Notes under the pieces: model-generated
What the model saw: the letters and a program-made list of their open reading frames with translations, nothing else
What the model was told of the DNA's origin: nothing
Database searches by the model: none
Shown: piece after piece, positions 49,130 to 60,215 of the stretch
Layout: each line of letters begins with the position of its first letter
Numbering within the stretch: position 1 is the stretch's first letter
Origin: Siphonodentalium dalli
Taxonomy: Eukaryota; Mollusca; Scaphopoda; Gadilida; Siphonodentaliidae
Length of the DNA: 64,000 nt
Reading direction: 5' to 3'
Assembly (NCBI GenBank): GCA_032622095.1
Contig: CP136067.1
Coordinates: 76,596,705-76,660,704, forward strand
Made by a program: the position numbers and the translations under genes

Positions 49130-49826
49130 GTATAGTGGTCGCATGGGGGTTTTATTTATAAAAATGGGAATTTTTGGGACACACTAAACGTTATAGTGCG
49201 ACGCCGAGGTCGAGTCCGTAAAGGGGGTAGTTGGGAATTTAAATTTCGTTTATTGTCGTTTACATTATCATGTCATTAAAAGATAATTTGTAAAATGCGT
49301 ATATGTCAATTGATACGTATTTTAAAGGGTGTAGTCGGAGACAGCCGAGTCAGCCACCGGTTCGTTAATTAGGTGCTGATCGATGTTATAATTTGCAGTA
49401 GGTCCTTATTTGCGGAGGTCCATTTGTGGAGGTCCCCGAATTCGCGGATGTCATCTAAAATGGTCGAAATATGTTGATTTTAATGAGGGAACGGGTGCGT
49501 ATATCTCAATTGATACGTATTTTAAAGAGTGTAGTCGGAGACAGCCGAGTCAGCCACCGGTTCGTTAATTAGGTACTGATCGGTGTGACAATTTGCAGTA
49601 TGTCCATATTTGCGGAGGTCTATTAGCGGAAGTCCCCGAATTCGCGGAGTTCCCCTAAAATGGTCGAAATATGTTGATTTTAATGAGGGAGCGGGTGCGT
49701 ATATATCAATTGATACGTATTTTAAAGAGTGTAGTCGGAGACAGCCGAGTCAGCCACCGGTTCGTTAATTAGGTACTGATCGGTGTGACAATTTGCAGTA
49801 TGTCCCTATTTGTCCCATATTACTTG
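49130..49826. repeat. 200-bp tandem repeat in a dispersed repeat family
   Basis: The word CGTATAT.TCAATTGATACG starts at 49298, 49498 and 49698, an exact 200-bp period, followed each time by GTAGTCGGAGACAGCCGAGT. The lead-in TTTTATTTATA...GGGAATTTTTGGGACACAC and the TTCGCGGA/TGGTCGAAATATGTT block recur at 53690-54130, so the unit belongs to a dispersed family. Confidence 0.88.
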
Positions 49827-49829
49827 TCG

Positions 49830-50420
49830 TCGAACTCGTATTTTATATAATAGAAGAATGAGTCTATGTATATTTGGAATTGATCTTGTGTTGGGGCCTC
49901 AACAGCGAAGTCTGGCAGAGAGTTCCAGCTATTTACCACCCTCTGCGTGAAGAAATATAGTCCTTGTTAACAGTGCACATCTGTAGCTTTGTATTATGTC
50001 CTCTTGTTCTTCCTGGTGAATGTCTTTCTAATAGGTCACAGTCATTGATATTGTAATGACCATTCAACAGTTTATATACCTCGATTAGATCTCCTCTAAA
50101 TCTTCGATATGTTAATGACATCAGACTGAGTCTTATGATTCGGTCTCAGACTCACTCTCAGTAGCATATAGTTTTGATTTGACGAACTAGTTTCGTTGTA
50201 TTTTCTCAAACACAATGCTTTGATATGTGTGAGGTGGGCTCCATGCAGAGTTACAGTATTCGATGATAGGTCTGACAATGGTTATGTAGAGCGATCGGAA
50301 AGTGTCGATGTCCAAGTTCGTGATAGTTCTATTGACTATGCCGATGGTTTGAGAAACTTTATTGTTTTAGGATATTGTAGGAAGACTAATCTGGCCGTGT
50401 CAAATTGAGCTATAGCGATG
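49830..50420 (-). mobile_element. LINE reverse transcriptase C-terminal fragment
   Basis: Read on the minus strand: QTIGIVNRTITNLDIDTFRS, then TIVRPIIEYCNSAWSP (about 50225-50350), YRRFRGDLIEVYKLLNGHYN and LLERHSPGRTRGH (50000-50110), then RVVNSWNSLPDFAVEAPTQD (about 49870-49930). These are the thumb and C-terminal motifs of CR1/Jockey-like reverse transcriptases. At least two frameshifts and stops separate the blocks, so it is a pseudogene. The palm with the catalytic Asp pair is missing. Confidence 0.85.
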
Positions 50421-50469
50421 GGATATCTCGCAGGACAACACATTTCGGGTTTTTCGTGGGGTGTGTATT

Positions 50470-50735
50470 CACTGGATGTCTGATAGTTGCAGTATGTAAC
50501 TATTATGACGCGTTAATTGCTTTCGAGGTATGAACAATGGCTGGGCCACTCTTGAAGATTTATGTCTTCGATTAGTAGATTTTTTATCCGCAAATTTAGA
50601 GGCTTTCTGGTGTGGTGAATAAGAAACCTGCAGTAATAAGCCGTAGTTTGTTTTTGTAATAATTTGAAGGATTAGTTGTTTTAACGGAATTCTGAGGCGG
50701 TGCATTCATGTGTATATATTTTATATTATAATTTA
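50470..50735 (-). repeat. dispersed repeat, copy 2
   Basis: Inverted homologue of 6480-6835, sharing the CAGAATTCCGTTAAAACAAC, CCACACCAGAAAGCCTCTAAA and CAGCCATTGTTCATACCT words. It lies directly beside the LINE fragment at 49830-50420 and may belong to the same composite insertion. Confidence 0.8.
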
Positions 50736-51069
50736 TATTGATGCCTAATAATATGATCTTGATGGCGTTACCATTTCTGATTATGGTTTTCTTGAACATG
50801 CTTTGTGACAGGAGTTAACCGCGCCATACATAGAGTGATGGATAACAACAATTACATCACACCGGATATAGTATATTTTCGCGACATCTCGGATATTAGC
50901 TACTATTTTCGTGCCCTAACGTAATCGTGTTTCGCACTGAATGGAATGAAACGTGGAACAAATTGACAAAGTTGGACACTCTTTTCAGTTTCAACCGAAA
51001 GTGTGACATTTACCCCAACCAAATTTATTATCACACTGACGAAATGGAGAGACCGAGTTCAAATTGCAG
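50736..51069. other. unassigned sequence
   Basis: No supported feature. Confidence 0.4.
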
Positions 51070-51240
51070 TGATGTACAATTGTCAAAGTTCATTCCATAT
51101 ATATGGAGTTTTGAATATTCATGAATTCAATATATGGAATTCATGAATATTCAAAAGCTCCATATATGGAATGCTACTCCAGAACTTTGACCTGAATGCG
51201 CGGAACGGGGCTGGATGGCTCCATTATGGTAGCGACTCAT
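51070..51240. mobile_element. palindromic MITE, family member 2
   Basis: A nearly perfect palindrome lies at 51089-51170: GGAGTTTTGAATATTCATG mirrored by CATGAATATTCAAAAGCTCC, each flanked by CATTCCATATATA-type words. It is embedded in GTCAAAGTTC ... AGAACTTTGACCTG. The right flank (GCTCCATTATGG, then TAGCGAC) matches the flank of the 34690 copy. Confidence 0.78.
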
Positions 51241-52199
51241 TGATCTCGCTTATTGCATTCTCCAGCAATAATGCTCTGAATAAAATGTTACTGAACATCA
51301 GTTTTCTTGTTCTCAGTATATGTGCCCCAGCCACCGTCGTGCGCGCGCATGTATGGTGATCACAGTCGTATAACTTCCATGCTATACTTACTAAAGACTG
51401 TGTCTGTCCGATGACACGAAACTATATTGAGGATATATCAGAATGTGGTACGTGCAGCAATTTTGAACACAATCGTGGTAAGACAGGTGTACATAGTAAA
51501 GTCTTAATAAGGGCAAACACCAATTATGTGATTTACTCAAATAACTTCACGCCTGCTTCGAGCTATTCGATATTATGTCAGAGAAATGAAAGTAATCCCA
51601 ACGGAACAGACGGCAAATTTAAAAGAAACGAGAATCTACGAGAAGCGCGCAATAAGGCTATGTAAATTTCACCTTCTGGTTTTAATGAGATCTTGCGCGA
51701 AACATGTCGATATGAATTATCGTTTACGCTATCTCTTGGGCACATGGTATGTTCGATTGACTGAATTATGCCACTTGGTAATGAGCTGGTTTTGTTAATT
51801 AGAACCTTAATGAAGGATGACTACATTGTCACTGGCAGAATATATTCTATATTATAATTAAAACAAAGAACTGAAAGGTTTTTGCCTCCCTGTCAATCTA
51901 ACAAGTTGGCCATACCATATAGTAAATCCATTGACATATATCAGGGCTGTTTGACCAACATGTGCTCCGTCTATCATCGATTGATTTGATTTAGTTCGGT
52001 TTATTTGAGTATATCGTCGTTTTAGTCGTCAGACCATATCACGACATTGTCAGTTATGTGGGCGGAGAAAGGACCGCGTACTGGTAGCGGGCAACATTCA
52101 CCGGAAAATCACTTCATTGTATAAGTAGAAATCAACGACCCGGGACAGCATTTGAGAAACTTGTCCAGATACACGATTTTTGGTTATTATTCATGTGTT
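51241..52199. other. unassigned sequence
   Basis: Short plus-strand frames at 51411-51798 lack known motifs. The left end of the following MITE may extend into this region. Confidence 0.4.
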
Positions 52200-52660
52200 C
52201 ATCACAAATCCGCGGGATTGTGCATATGCCCAACATAATCAGCGCGTAAATAGTACATTGTCGTCAAGACGTGAGATGGTGTACGTAAACAAGAGCATGC
52301 TCGTGTTACAGAAGTTTTGCTTCTGTTTACACATGCAACCCTGCTCAATTGTATTGGTTAATCACACACAAATGATATAAACGCTCTTTATTATTGCCAT
52401 ATCAGGTAAACAGTAACAAATAACGCTCTTTATGTTTACCATATCCGGATCTAAACAAAAGCCAGGTTCAGTAACGTTTTTTGCTTTTGTTTACATAACA
52501 AAGGAAAAACATTTGAAAATAACATACTGTTTATGCCTTATATTTCTGGTTGGTATAAGAACAAGGTCTGTCAAAATTTTACTATTCTTTCTGTTTATGG
52601 CGGTTTTTGACGGAGGTGAATATTTTAACAGCATACCCACCTCGAACGCCGCCCTTATCT
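52200..52660 (-). mobile_element. second copy of the TTAA-type MITE (inverted relative to 27504-27997)
   Basis: The stretch is reverse-complement similar to 27510-27860. Shared segments include 'cacacaaatgatataaacgc' and 'cgctctttatgtttaccat', a Phe-rich AT segment, and the end 'cgccgcccttatct' next to TTAA at 52661. The far end near 52200 is poorly defined, so only one terminus is certain. Confidence 0.65.
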
Positions 52661-52664
52661 TTAA

Positions 52665-53439
52665 TTATGTTGGTCTATAATGTGCCACGCTCCTTACCAA
52701 TCACATCGACATGCATGAATGTATATACTATACTATTGCCGGTTCTGTCATGAGAGACCAACGAACTATTTCAATATTCAACAATTACGGTTGTACACAA
52801 CAGCACGAGTACCATTGTCAGTATGGCATTGTCATATTACTTCAAAATTGGTGCGGCCAAAATTCATGAACAGTTCGTCATTATAAAGTACAACATGACA
52901 TATAGTATCTCTCGTGGGTCCTCTCAGATAATGCCAATGGACATGGCACAACATGCTGGTGCCAAGTGCGCCATTGTATACATTTGGCATACATTTGGCC
53001 ATCTCATTCAAGGGATGAAGGGGTTCCACTCAAAACTGGCGTATTCAGTTATATCCCACCCAAGAAGACGAATGGGGTTAATAGATCAGAGACTTCACAG
53101 CTGATATGTCTCATGACAACAGAAAATATTTCGGAATTATCGCATTAAACTCGTATAATATCGGATAAAGACATAACCTCCAGGACTTAATTATCCTCAT
53201 TTGCATAATTCGATTCTGATTTGTTGGCCATCAAGTATTAAAGATGCACAGAGTTATGGGGGGATCAGTGGTATGGCAACATATTGACTGCCTTACTATT
53301 ATGCAGTTGGTCGGTCATAAGTTGATTTCCTGTGAGCTACGACCAAACGGCATGCGACAGCCCAGTGTGACAGTGGTACCAAACTGGAATTCTCTTTTAT
53401 TTCTTCCTATATTATCGGGTCGGCTACGAAATGCATTTG
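52665..53439. other. unassigned sequence
   Basis: No supported feature. The 143-codon frame 53244-53675 overlaps the inverted SINE head and is not credited as a gene. Confidence 0.4.
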
Positions 53440-53625
53440 GTCCCATTTTGCGAAAATGCACTTTGCAGACTGATGTCCATAATGGATGCGCAATCGTGTC
53501 TAGCCCAGATTGTGATGATCTTATCCACGACCTAACCACCTCGGCTATGGGGACATCCTTAAAAGGAAGCCCTTTCACCGAGAGTTTGGAAGCGTATCAG
53601 TCTGAACATGGGTCGAACCCACTAC
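53440..53625 (-). repeat. tRNA-like SINE head, inverted copy
   Basis: On the minus strand GGGCTTCCTTTTAAGGATG, CCGAGGTGGTTAGGTCGTGG and ATCTGGGCTAGACACGATT match the head at 46695-46775. A B-box-like GGGTTCGACCC at 53610-53620 lies upstream of this A box, as if two tRNA-like units were joined. Confidence 0.6.
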
Positions 53626-53689
53626 CTTCGAAATTCTTGATCTGCCGTTCTGGAAATATGTGTATACTATTGTAGAAATTCTTGATACC

Positions 53690-54132
53690 TATGGGCGCTG
53701 GGTGTTTTATTTATAGATATGTGGTTTTTTGGGACGCATTAAAAGTTGTAGTGCGACCCCGAGTCCGGTAAAATGTGCAGTTGTTTCTTAATTGTTATTC
53801 GGATGCCGAAAAGTGCAAGGCGATTAATTCTAACGGGAATTCACGCGTTAACCATTAGCGCGCTGCGCGCTATGTGTTTCTATTGATCTTTAACCTGCTT
53901 TGTTACGCCCCTTGTGTGTATTCTGGTGTCGAAATTATTGTATCGCATGGGTGCATGGACGTTTTATTTATAGAAATGGGAATTTTTGGTACACACTAAA
54001 TGTTGTAGTGCGACGCCGATGTCGACAAATTGCAGTAGGTCCCCTATTTGCGGAAGTCCATTTGCGGAAATGTCGAATTCGCGGAGTTCCCTTAAAATGG
54101 TCGAAATATGTTTATTTTAATGAGGGAAGGGG
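53690..54132. repeat. dispersed repeat related to 49130-49826, truncated by a transposon
   Basis: Two partial lead-in copies (TTTTATTTATAGA, then TTTTTTGGGACGCATT or GGTACACACT, then GTTGTAGTGCGACCCCGA or GACGCCGA) are followed by the CGGAAGTCC/TTCGCGGAGTTCC/TTTTAATGAGGGA block. The copy breaks at 54132 where the 500-bp-TIR element begins. A perfect AGCGCGCTGCGCGCT hairpin lies at about 53857-53871. Confidence 0.7.
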
Positions 54133-56405
54133 CCTGCGAATATTAGAGATTCGATTCGATGTCGATATCGGGCACCCAATTCGAGATCGACACCGAATAT
54201 GTCCGCTGATTCGGATATATTCGAATCGGTGTTACTTTGGTGTAGTCTCGTTTTTTGCGTCTAGATGACACATGCCAAATTACTTGAAGTTACAAAAATT
54301 GAAGCACAAGGTTGCCAATGTAGGTAATTTTAAATGCATGCCGTTCAGAACAGACATGCATTGTGCAAATAAGTGCTTCGGTCGCAACCCGTGACGGTGA
54401 TCAATCGCCGCATACATTTGATATCTGTATCGACACTATATAAACTTTCTAGATGGTGCGTGATCCCTAGATGGGGAACTCAATTGATTACCTTATGCAT
54501 AAAATTTCAGATATCCAATTAAGATTACATGAATAAAACTCAGCCGCCGTTATGTGCGACAAAACATAGATTGGAGTGAACAGAAACCTTAGAACAATCA
54601 GTTGATTGCGTTCTTAAATGGGCATCATTATGTGCGACCAGTTATCTGCGACAATGTTGGTAGAATTCCTTGAAATTTCCTACAATTCAGTTTCTGTTCC
54701 CTGGGACATCGAGTGGGTGCATAAAATTTCGATCCGTTGAATCTTGTTGATAACATTGAACACTTGTAATTTATGTTTATTTTCTGGGACCCCCACCGCG
54801 AAGACAACTATTGTGATTATGTGATGTATGTGTTTGATCTATCGTGGGGTGAAAAGTTTAACAGATAACTACCATTCGTATGGACTACAACTACAACAAT
54901 TATATAGCTGACCGGTGTACCCATGCCAAGTTTATCAAATCATGAATTCCAGCGTGACGGAATCACCAAATTTTACGGAAAAAATGACTTTTCTGTGGCC
55001 TATAAAATCTAAAATTATGACCAGTAGGGTACCGCTTAAAATGAAAAACATTGTACATACTATACTAAGTTGTTTAGTTATATACAATTATATGTGTATT
55101 TAAGTATCATCTCACTCTGGGTCAAATTGTGTCCGTGACGGAATCACCAGTGCCATCAATATGAGGGTAGGTCCGTACTATTGAAGAACCCTGCTCATTC
55201 AGCCAAGCTGACCTGGAAAAAGTTCTCAATGAGCAAAGTAGATACATTATACTTGCAGAAACAAAGCCGCATTGTCACACACTTGTGTGTATATTACTAG
55301 TTAACTCGGTTTGTTCGCCGTGACGGAATCACCGTGCGATTTTTTTGGGTATAGTTTTTTTTGTATAACAAGTGCGGACATTGTCATAAAAGCATAAAAC
55401 TTGGCACATGTGTATATTAGGTCCCACGTATTATTTTCAGATATGGGGGCAATCACGAAAATACTTTCCATGGCAACGCGTAGAAACGGGTTATTGGTAG
55501 GGTTAAATCGTCATTTTACTAAAATATATGTGCAAAAAGGGGATACTATGGTAATTGAGGCAGATTGTGATATGGGAAATGTGACAAAAATAACATTTCC
55601 ACACATGCCTCACTATTAACCTAGAATGACCCTTGAGCTGCTTGAAAATGATATTTTGGTTCATTTGACCTTATTTGGCAAAATATGAAAATATGCGTTG
55701 ACTGCGCATGCGCGCATCATTGATCCCCAGTCACACAATATCTGGTGTTTAAGAGATTGTATAGTGAGGGCAATGACCATTCCAAAATATATTCATTGGA
55801 TAGTAATAATGAAATACAGAAGAAGCAACAACATTCCCGATGACATGCTTATGATGCAAATACCCATTATCGGTATCCATGGCCGCTTTTTCGTGGAATT
55901 CATGACATAATGATGCCCATTTAAGAACGTTATCAACTGATTGTTCTAAGGTTTCTGTTCACTCCAATCTATGTTTTGTCGCACACAACGGCGGCTGAGT
56001 TTTATTCATGTAATCTTAATTGGATATCTGAAATTTTATACATAAGGTAATCAATTGAGTTCCCCATCTAGGGATCACGCACCATCTAGAAAGTTTATAT
56101 AGTGTCGATACAGATATCAAATGTATGCGGCGATTGATCACCGTCACGGGTTGCGACCGAAGCACTTATTTGCATAATGCATGTCTGTTCTGAACGGCAT
56201 GCATTTAAAATTACCTACATTGGCAACCTTGTGCTTCAATTTTTGTAACTTCAAGTAATTTGGCATGTGTCATCTAGACGCAAAAAACGAGACTACACCA
56301 AAGTAACACCGATTCGAATATATCCGAATCAGCGGACAGATTCGGTGTCGTTCTCGAATCGGGTGCCCGATATCGACATCGAATCGAATCTCTGATATTC
56401 GCAGG
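54133..56405. mobile_element. 2.27-kb DNA transposon with 500-bp terminal inverted repeats
   Basis: Bases 54133-54632 and 55906-56405 are near-identical inverted copies of about 500 bp, starting CCTGCGAATAT. The 1.27-kb interior has only short open frames (for example 55401-55619 and 55698-55910) with no recognisable transposase. Three exact copies of GTGACGGAATCACC lie at 54954, 55135 and 55320. The element sits inside a copy of the 49130-49826 repeat family. A target duplication could not be fixed. The high arm identity implies recent insertion or gene conversion between the arms. Confidence 0.88.
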
Positions 56406-56412
56406 TCCCTAG

Positions 56413-56528
56413 TTATAACCTCCGCCAGGGTACCCCGAGTCACCACACCAAATTTGGTTGAAATCGCCCAGCAGTCTGGGAGAAATATACGGACAGACGG
56501 ACGGACAGACAGGCAGATCCTATAATCT

Positions 56529-56572
<44 letters not shown>
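56413..56572 (+). repeat. dispersed 3'-end repeat, copy 2, ending in (TA)n
   Basis: GGGTACCCCGAGTCACCACA and CCAAATTTGGTTGAAATCG are followed by GGACAGACGGACGGACAGAC and a pure (TA) run at 56530-56572. This resembles the tail of an RTE-like retroelement. It directly follows the 500-bp-TIR transposon. Confidence 0.75.
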
Positions 56573-56574
<2 letters not shown>

Positions 56575-57244
56575 TAAATACTCACAACAATACTAAACTA
56601 TTTCGACTTTAAAAGTTGTCCGTGTACATGTAACAGGCAATATGTTGCCCAAAATGTGTTGGCCTCATTTTCTAGGAGTATATTACCCGCTCACTTCAAT
56701 GTCTAAAGTTATAAATGTGACAGAAGCCTGGGACATCAGAAACGCATTATTCTTGTTGCCATGTCATGTTGCCATGGCATAATTATGCCTGTCATTTCAT
56801 GCAAAATTTGACTGCAAGAATCCAAAATGGCGGGCAAAATAGCAAACGGAAGTAGTAACATGAGCATTTTTCGCTAAATTTCACAAGATATTTTCCAATT
56901 ATAAGCGTAAATGGCTATAGTTGTGCCACCATACATGATGTCCATTCCTAATACGATAATAGTAAGTCATAGCCCGAGGATTGGTCAATTCGGTGTTTTA
57001 AAATGTTTCAAAATGACGGCGAAAATTGTGATCGGAAGTCAAAAATTGAAGAGTGTTTGTTGATTTTTCATTAAATCTTCACATATCGAGTAAATTGATA
57101 GCCAATAAGTAGTGATATATGCCATGCATACTAGTTACCAAAAGCGCCAACTATAGTCGCATAATATATCACATTACTGTCACAAACCACATAACGAGTG
57201 TACCAAACCATATAGATTTACAAACCACCCACCTGGTATGCAAA
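56573..57244. other. unassigned sequence with a weak direct duplication
   Basis: Two AAAATGGCG/ACGGCG...CGGAAGT blocks at about 56825-56855 and 57012-57045 suggest an old tandem duplication. A fragment of the 21-bp minisatellite starts near 57180. Confidence 0.4.
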
Positions 57245-58020
57245 ACGGGTAGTGTTCTCTATTCCGAAGGTTCTTTATTCCGAAGTCTCGCTATTCCGAA
57301 GGTCCGCTATTCCGGAGGTTTTCTATTCTGGTCGTGTTTAATCAGAAAGGCATCAAAATTTATTTGTCCTCCCCCCAAAAAACACACATATTGAACAAAA
57401 TTACTATTACACTAGTATCCCCGTAATCTAATTCAAAATTTTCCAGATGTCGGTTATTGTTATCAGAATGACAGAATAAGTTGATCGTTTAAAATGGAAA
57501 CATCCATGGTGACTGCATGACTGAAACAATACACGGGATAATGTACGGTCGAACTGGCACCCTGTCTTTGGAGGAAATGTTAGATGTCAATGCAATGCCA
57601 CAATTGCATGTGAGTTCATCGCCCATCTAGTCAAATATATTCCGTAATGTAGTACGTTATGGAGTTCCAGTACTGATTTAGAGTTATAACACCACCGTTA
57701 ATTATAATCGTCCTTTAGTTACCTCCAAAACCATCTACTTCCTACGTCGTCGTGGGGTGGTTGTTAAATTTTTGCTTCGTGCGTTCCCATAACATGTTTA
57801 ATGCCATATATGACATTATACGTCAACCCACGCGATCATAAACGCCAATATTGTACTTCCATACTAAGATGGTTTGTGTTTGTAACGCAGACCGTCGACG
57901 AGGAAAGGTCCTCGTTTATAATAGAATAAAAAAAAATTCGAAATAGCGAACCTTCGGAATAGAGAACATTCGGATTAGCGAACCTTCGGAATATCGAACA
58001 TTCGGAATAGAGACTTGACC
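57245..58020. mobile_element. foldback-like element with ATTCCGAAGGTT subrepeat ends
   Basis: The left end 57255-57335 has four to five direct copies of (C)TATTCCGAAGGTT-type units. The right end 57945-58010 has the inverted form (AACCTTCGGAATAG) four times. About 600 bp of unrelated sequence lies between. CCAAACCA-type minisatellite lies on both sides, so the element appears to have inserted into it. Confidence 0.7.
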
Positions 58021-58049
58021 CCATGCAAAATCAACCTGTGTGTATCCAA

Positions 58050-59335
58050 TTTCCTACGACGGGAACCCCAAATCCAAATATTGTCCCAAACCACCGAAAG
58101 AGTGTCCCATGCAATCCACCCAAAGAGTTTCCTAACCAGCCAGGTATAGTGCCTAAAACCACATGCAAATAGTACCCCAAACCATACAACACAAACACCC
58201 AGTGATGTCTCAATCCACCACTCAGATTAGTGCCCCAACTAATTCAAGAAATGTTCCAAACCACTGTGGTAGTGCCACAAACTATGCAACTGGTATTCCA
58301 AACCACACAGGTTGTGTCCCAAACCACCCAAAATGTATCTCAAACTACCCAAATGAGTGTCCCTAAGCATCCAATGGGTGTTCCAAATCATACAACGAGC
58401 GTATAGCGAGTGTGTCAAACCATTCAATAAGTGTCCCAAACCATTCAGTGGGTGTCCGAATCCACATACAGAGTGTCAAATAGGCATCCATTATGTACCT
58501 CATTCCACACATCTAGTGTCCCAAGCCATCTGGGCAGTGTCCTGTGTCATACAACAGGTGTCCAAAACCACCCAAATGTCGTCTCAGTCCACTCAACTAG
58601 TGTCCCAAATGGCCCAATCAGTGACCAAATAAGTGTCCCAAATCCAACCAATTGGTGTCCCAAACTATCCAACGGTTGTCACAAACCACCCAACTGGTGA
58701 CACAAAACCATAAAACGAGTATCACAAACCATCCAAATGAGTTCCCAACCTATCAAACAGGCATCACAAAACATCTACTAACTGTCACCTCAAAACTTTA
58801 AAATAGTACATAGTATTCCAGACCATCAAATCAGTGTTCCAACCCATCCAATGAGTTTATCAAACCATGGGCCACTTGATGGATGGTCTGAGATATTTTA
58901 TTTGGTGGTTTTCTACACTAATTTATGGCACTCATTATATGGTGTGGGACATTCATGGGTAATTTTTCACTAGGGTGACGGACACTTATTGGTTGGTTTG
59001 GGACATCGATTGTGTGGTTTGAGGTACTCAATTGGTGGGTGGTTTGAGACACTCATTGAATGGCTTGGGGACACCACGTGCATGTATTATTTCGGGACAC
59101 TATGTGTGGGCATGCATGCATAATATATGACAATCGGGTGATTTGGAACACTCATTTGGCGGGTCTGGACACGATTTTGATGGTTTGAGACTCCAGTTGG
59201 GTGTATTAGGCTACTTATTAGGTGGTTTGGGACACAATTTGGCTGATTTTGGGGCGCCTGTTATATGGACTCATCGTTTTGGTTTGGTATACTATTAAGA
59301 AGGTGGTTTGAGACACCAGTTGGCCTGATTCGTCG
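58050..59335. repeat. 21-bp minisatellite with an inverted right half
   Basis: From 58050 to about 58865 units of about 21 bp follow GTGTCCCAAACCAT.CAA; from about 58866 to 59335 the same motif appears inverted (TGGTTTGGGACACT). Copies are diverged. Unit length divisible by three gives long open frames reading SVPNHPT-like repeats, which I regard as fortuitous. A further remnant lies at 57180-57240. Confidence 0.85.
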
Positions 59336-59658
59336 GAACTGTATCATGCTATGAGTCTCTACTCTGGTTAACGCCCGTATATAGACTAGATATCATAATA
59401 TTATTCCACCAGTAAAAAAAACCCGGGTTTGATGTTATGACAGGGACGTGTATAGCATTGAAAAACAGTATATGTAATATATTTAGGGGATACTTTGGTA
59501 AATTTAGTTAATGGTAGTCCGGACCACTGCGGACGCCAGCACTATGAATCTACTCCATAACGTCATCTGCATCTAACTGCGTAAGCGTGACGCCATGTAG
59601 AGGAACGGAACAGTGAGCGGATCTGGATGGGCCATGAACGAAACTATGAAGTCAGTGG

Positions 59659-59769
59659 ACTAGACAATGGCTCTATGAGGCTATATTATAGTTACACTAT
59701 GCACGCCGCCGTGACGGCGAACAGAGCAACTAGAGTGTCGGAGCGTCATAGAGCCAGTGTCTAGTATAA
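59659..59769. mobile_element. 111-bp hairpin MITE
   Basis: ACTAGACAATGGCTCTATGA at 59659 on is mirrored by TCATAGAGCCAGTGTCTAGT ending near 59769 (one mismatch). An inner GCCGCCGTGACGGCG hairpin lies at the centre. It directly abuts the truncated 5' end of the LINE fragment that follows. Confidence 0.75.
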
Positions 59770-60215
59770 TGGCAGTAAAGTTTTGGAATTGTCTGCCAGT
59801 GCCAGACCATCTTAAAAATTAAACAGATATAGCAGAATTTAAAAAGCAATGCAAGAAACATTTGCTAGAAGATAAATGATAGTAAAATTTAATCGATTTA
59901 TTTTTCCTTAATTTTATTTATAAAATATTGGGATGTTGCATTAATACTAGATATATCGCTGAATGGACGAGTCAACGGAAATAGGTATATGCATTTCCTG
60001 TGTGTAAAATGAATATATGAGATGGTGGGGATTTATAAATTGTGACATAAATGTAATAGTATTGTTATACTTATAATACATTTGTTCTGGCTTCAAATCA
60101 TAACTATCTCATTGTTTGTTATTGTTTTTGTTTTTTTCTTTCATAATTTCTGTATATTTTTATTTACATGTGTTGAATAAACTATTGAATCTGAATAGTC
60201 TGAATCTAGTCTAGG
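59766..60215 (+). mobile_element. 5'-truncated LINE 3' end
   Basis: The frame from 59770 reads IMAVKFWNCLPVPDHLKN, a stop, then TDIAEFKKQCKKHLLEDK, the 'W-N-LP-x-LK ... F-K-x-x-K-x-HLL' end of a LINE ORF2. An AT-rich 3' UTR runs to AATAAACTATTGAATCTGAA and short TGAATC repeats at 60175-60205. Confidence 0.78.

Noticed and set aside
53244-53675. 143-codon plus-strand frame
   Set aside because: It overlaps an inverted SINE head and has no recognisable domain.
58357-58700. Frames reading SVPNHPT-like repeats
   Set aside because: Product of a 21-bp degenerate minisatellite; stops are scattered and no domain is seen.
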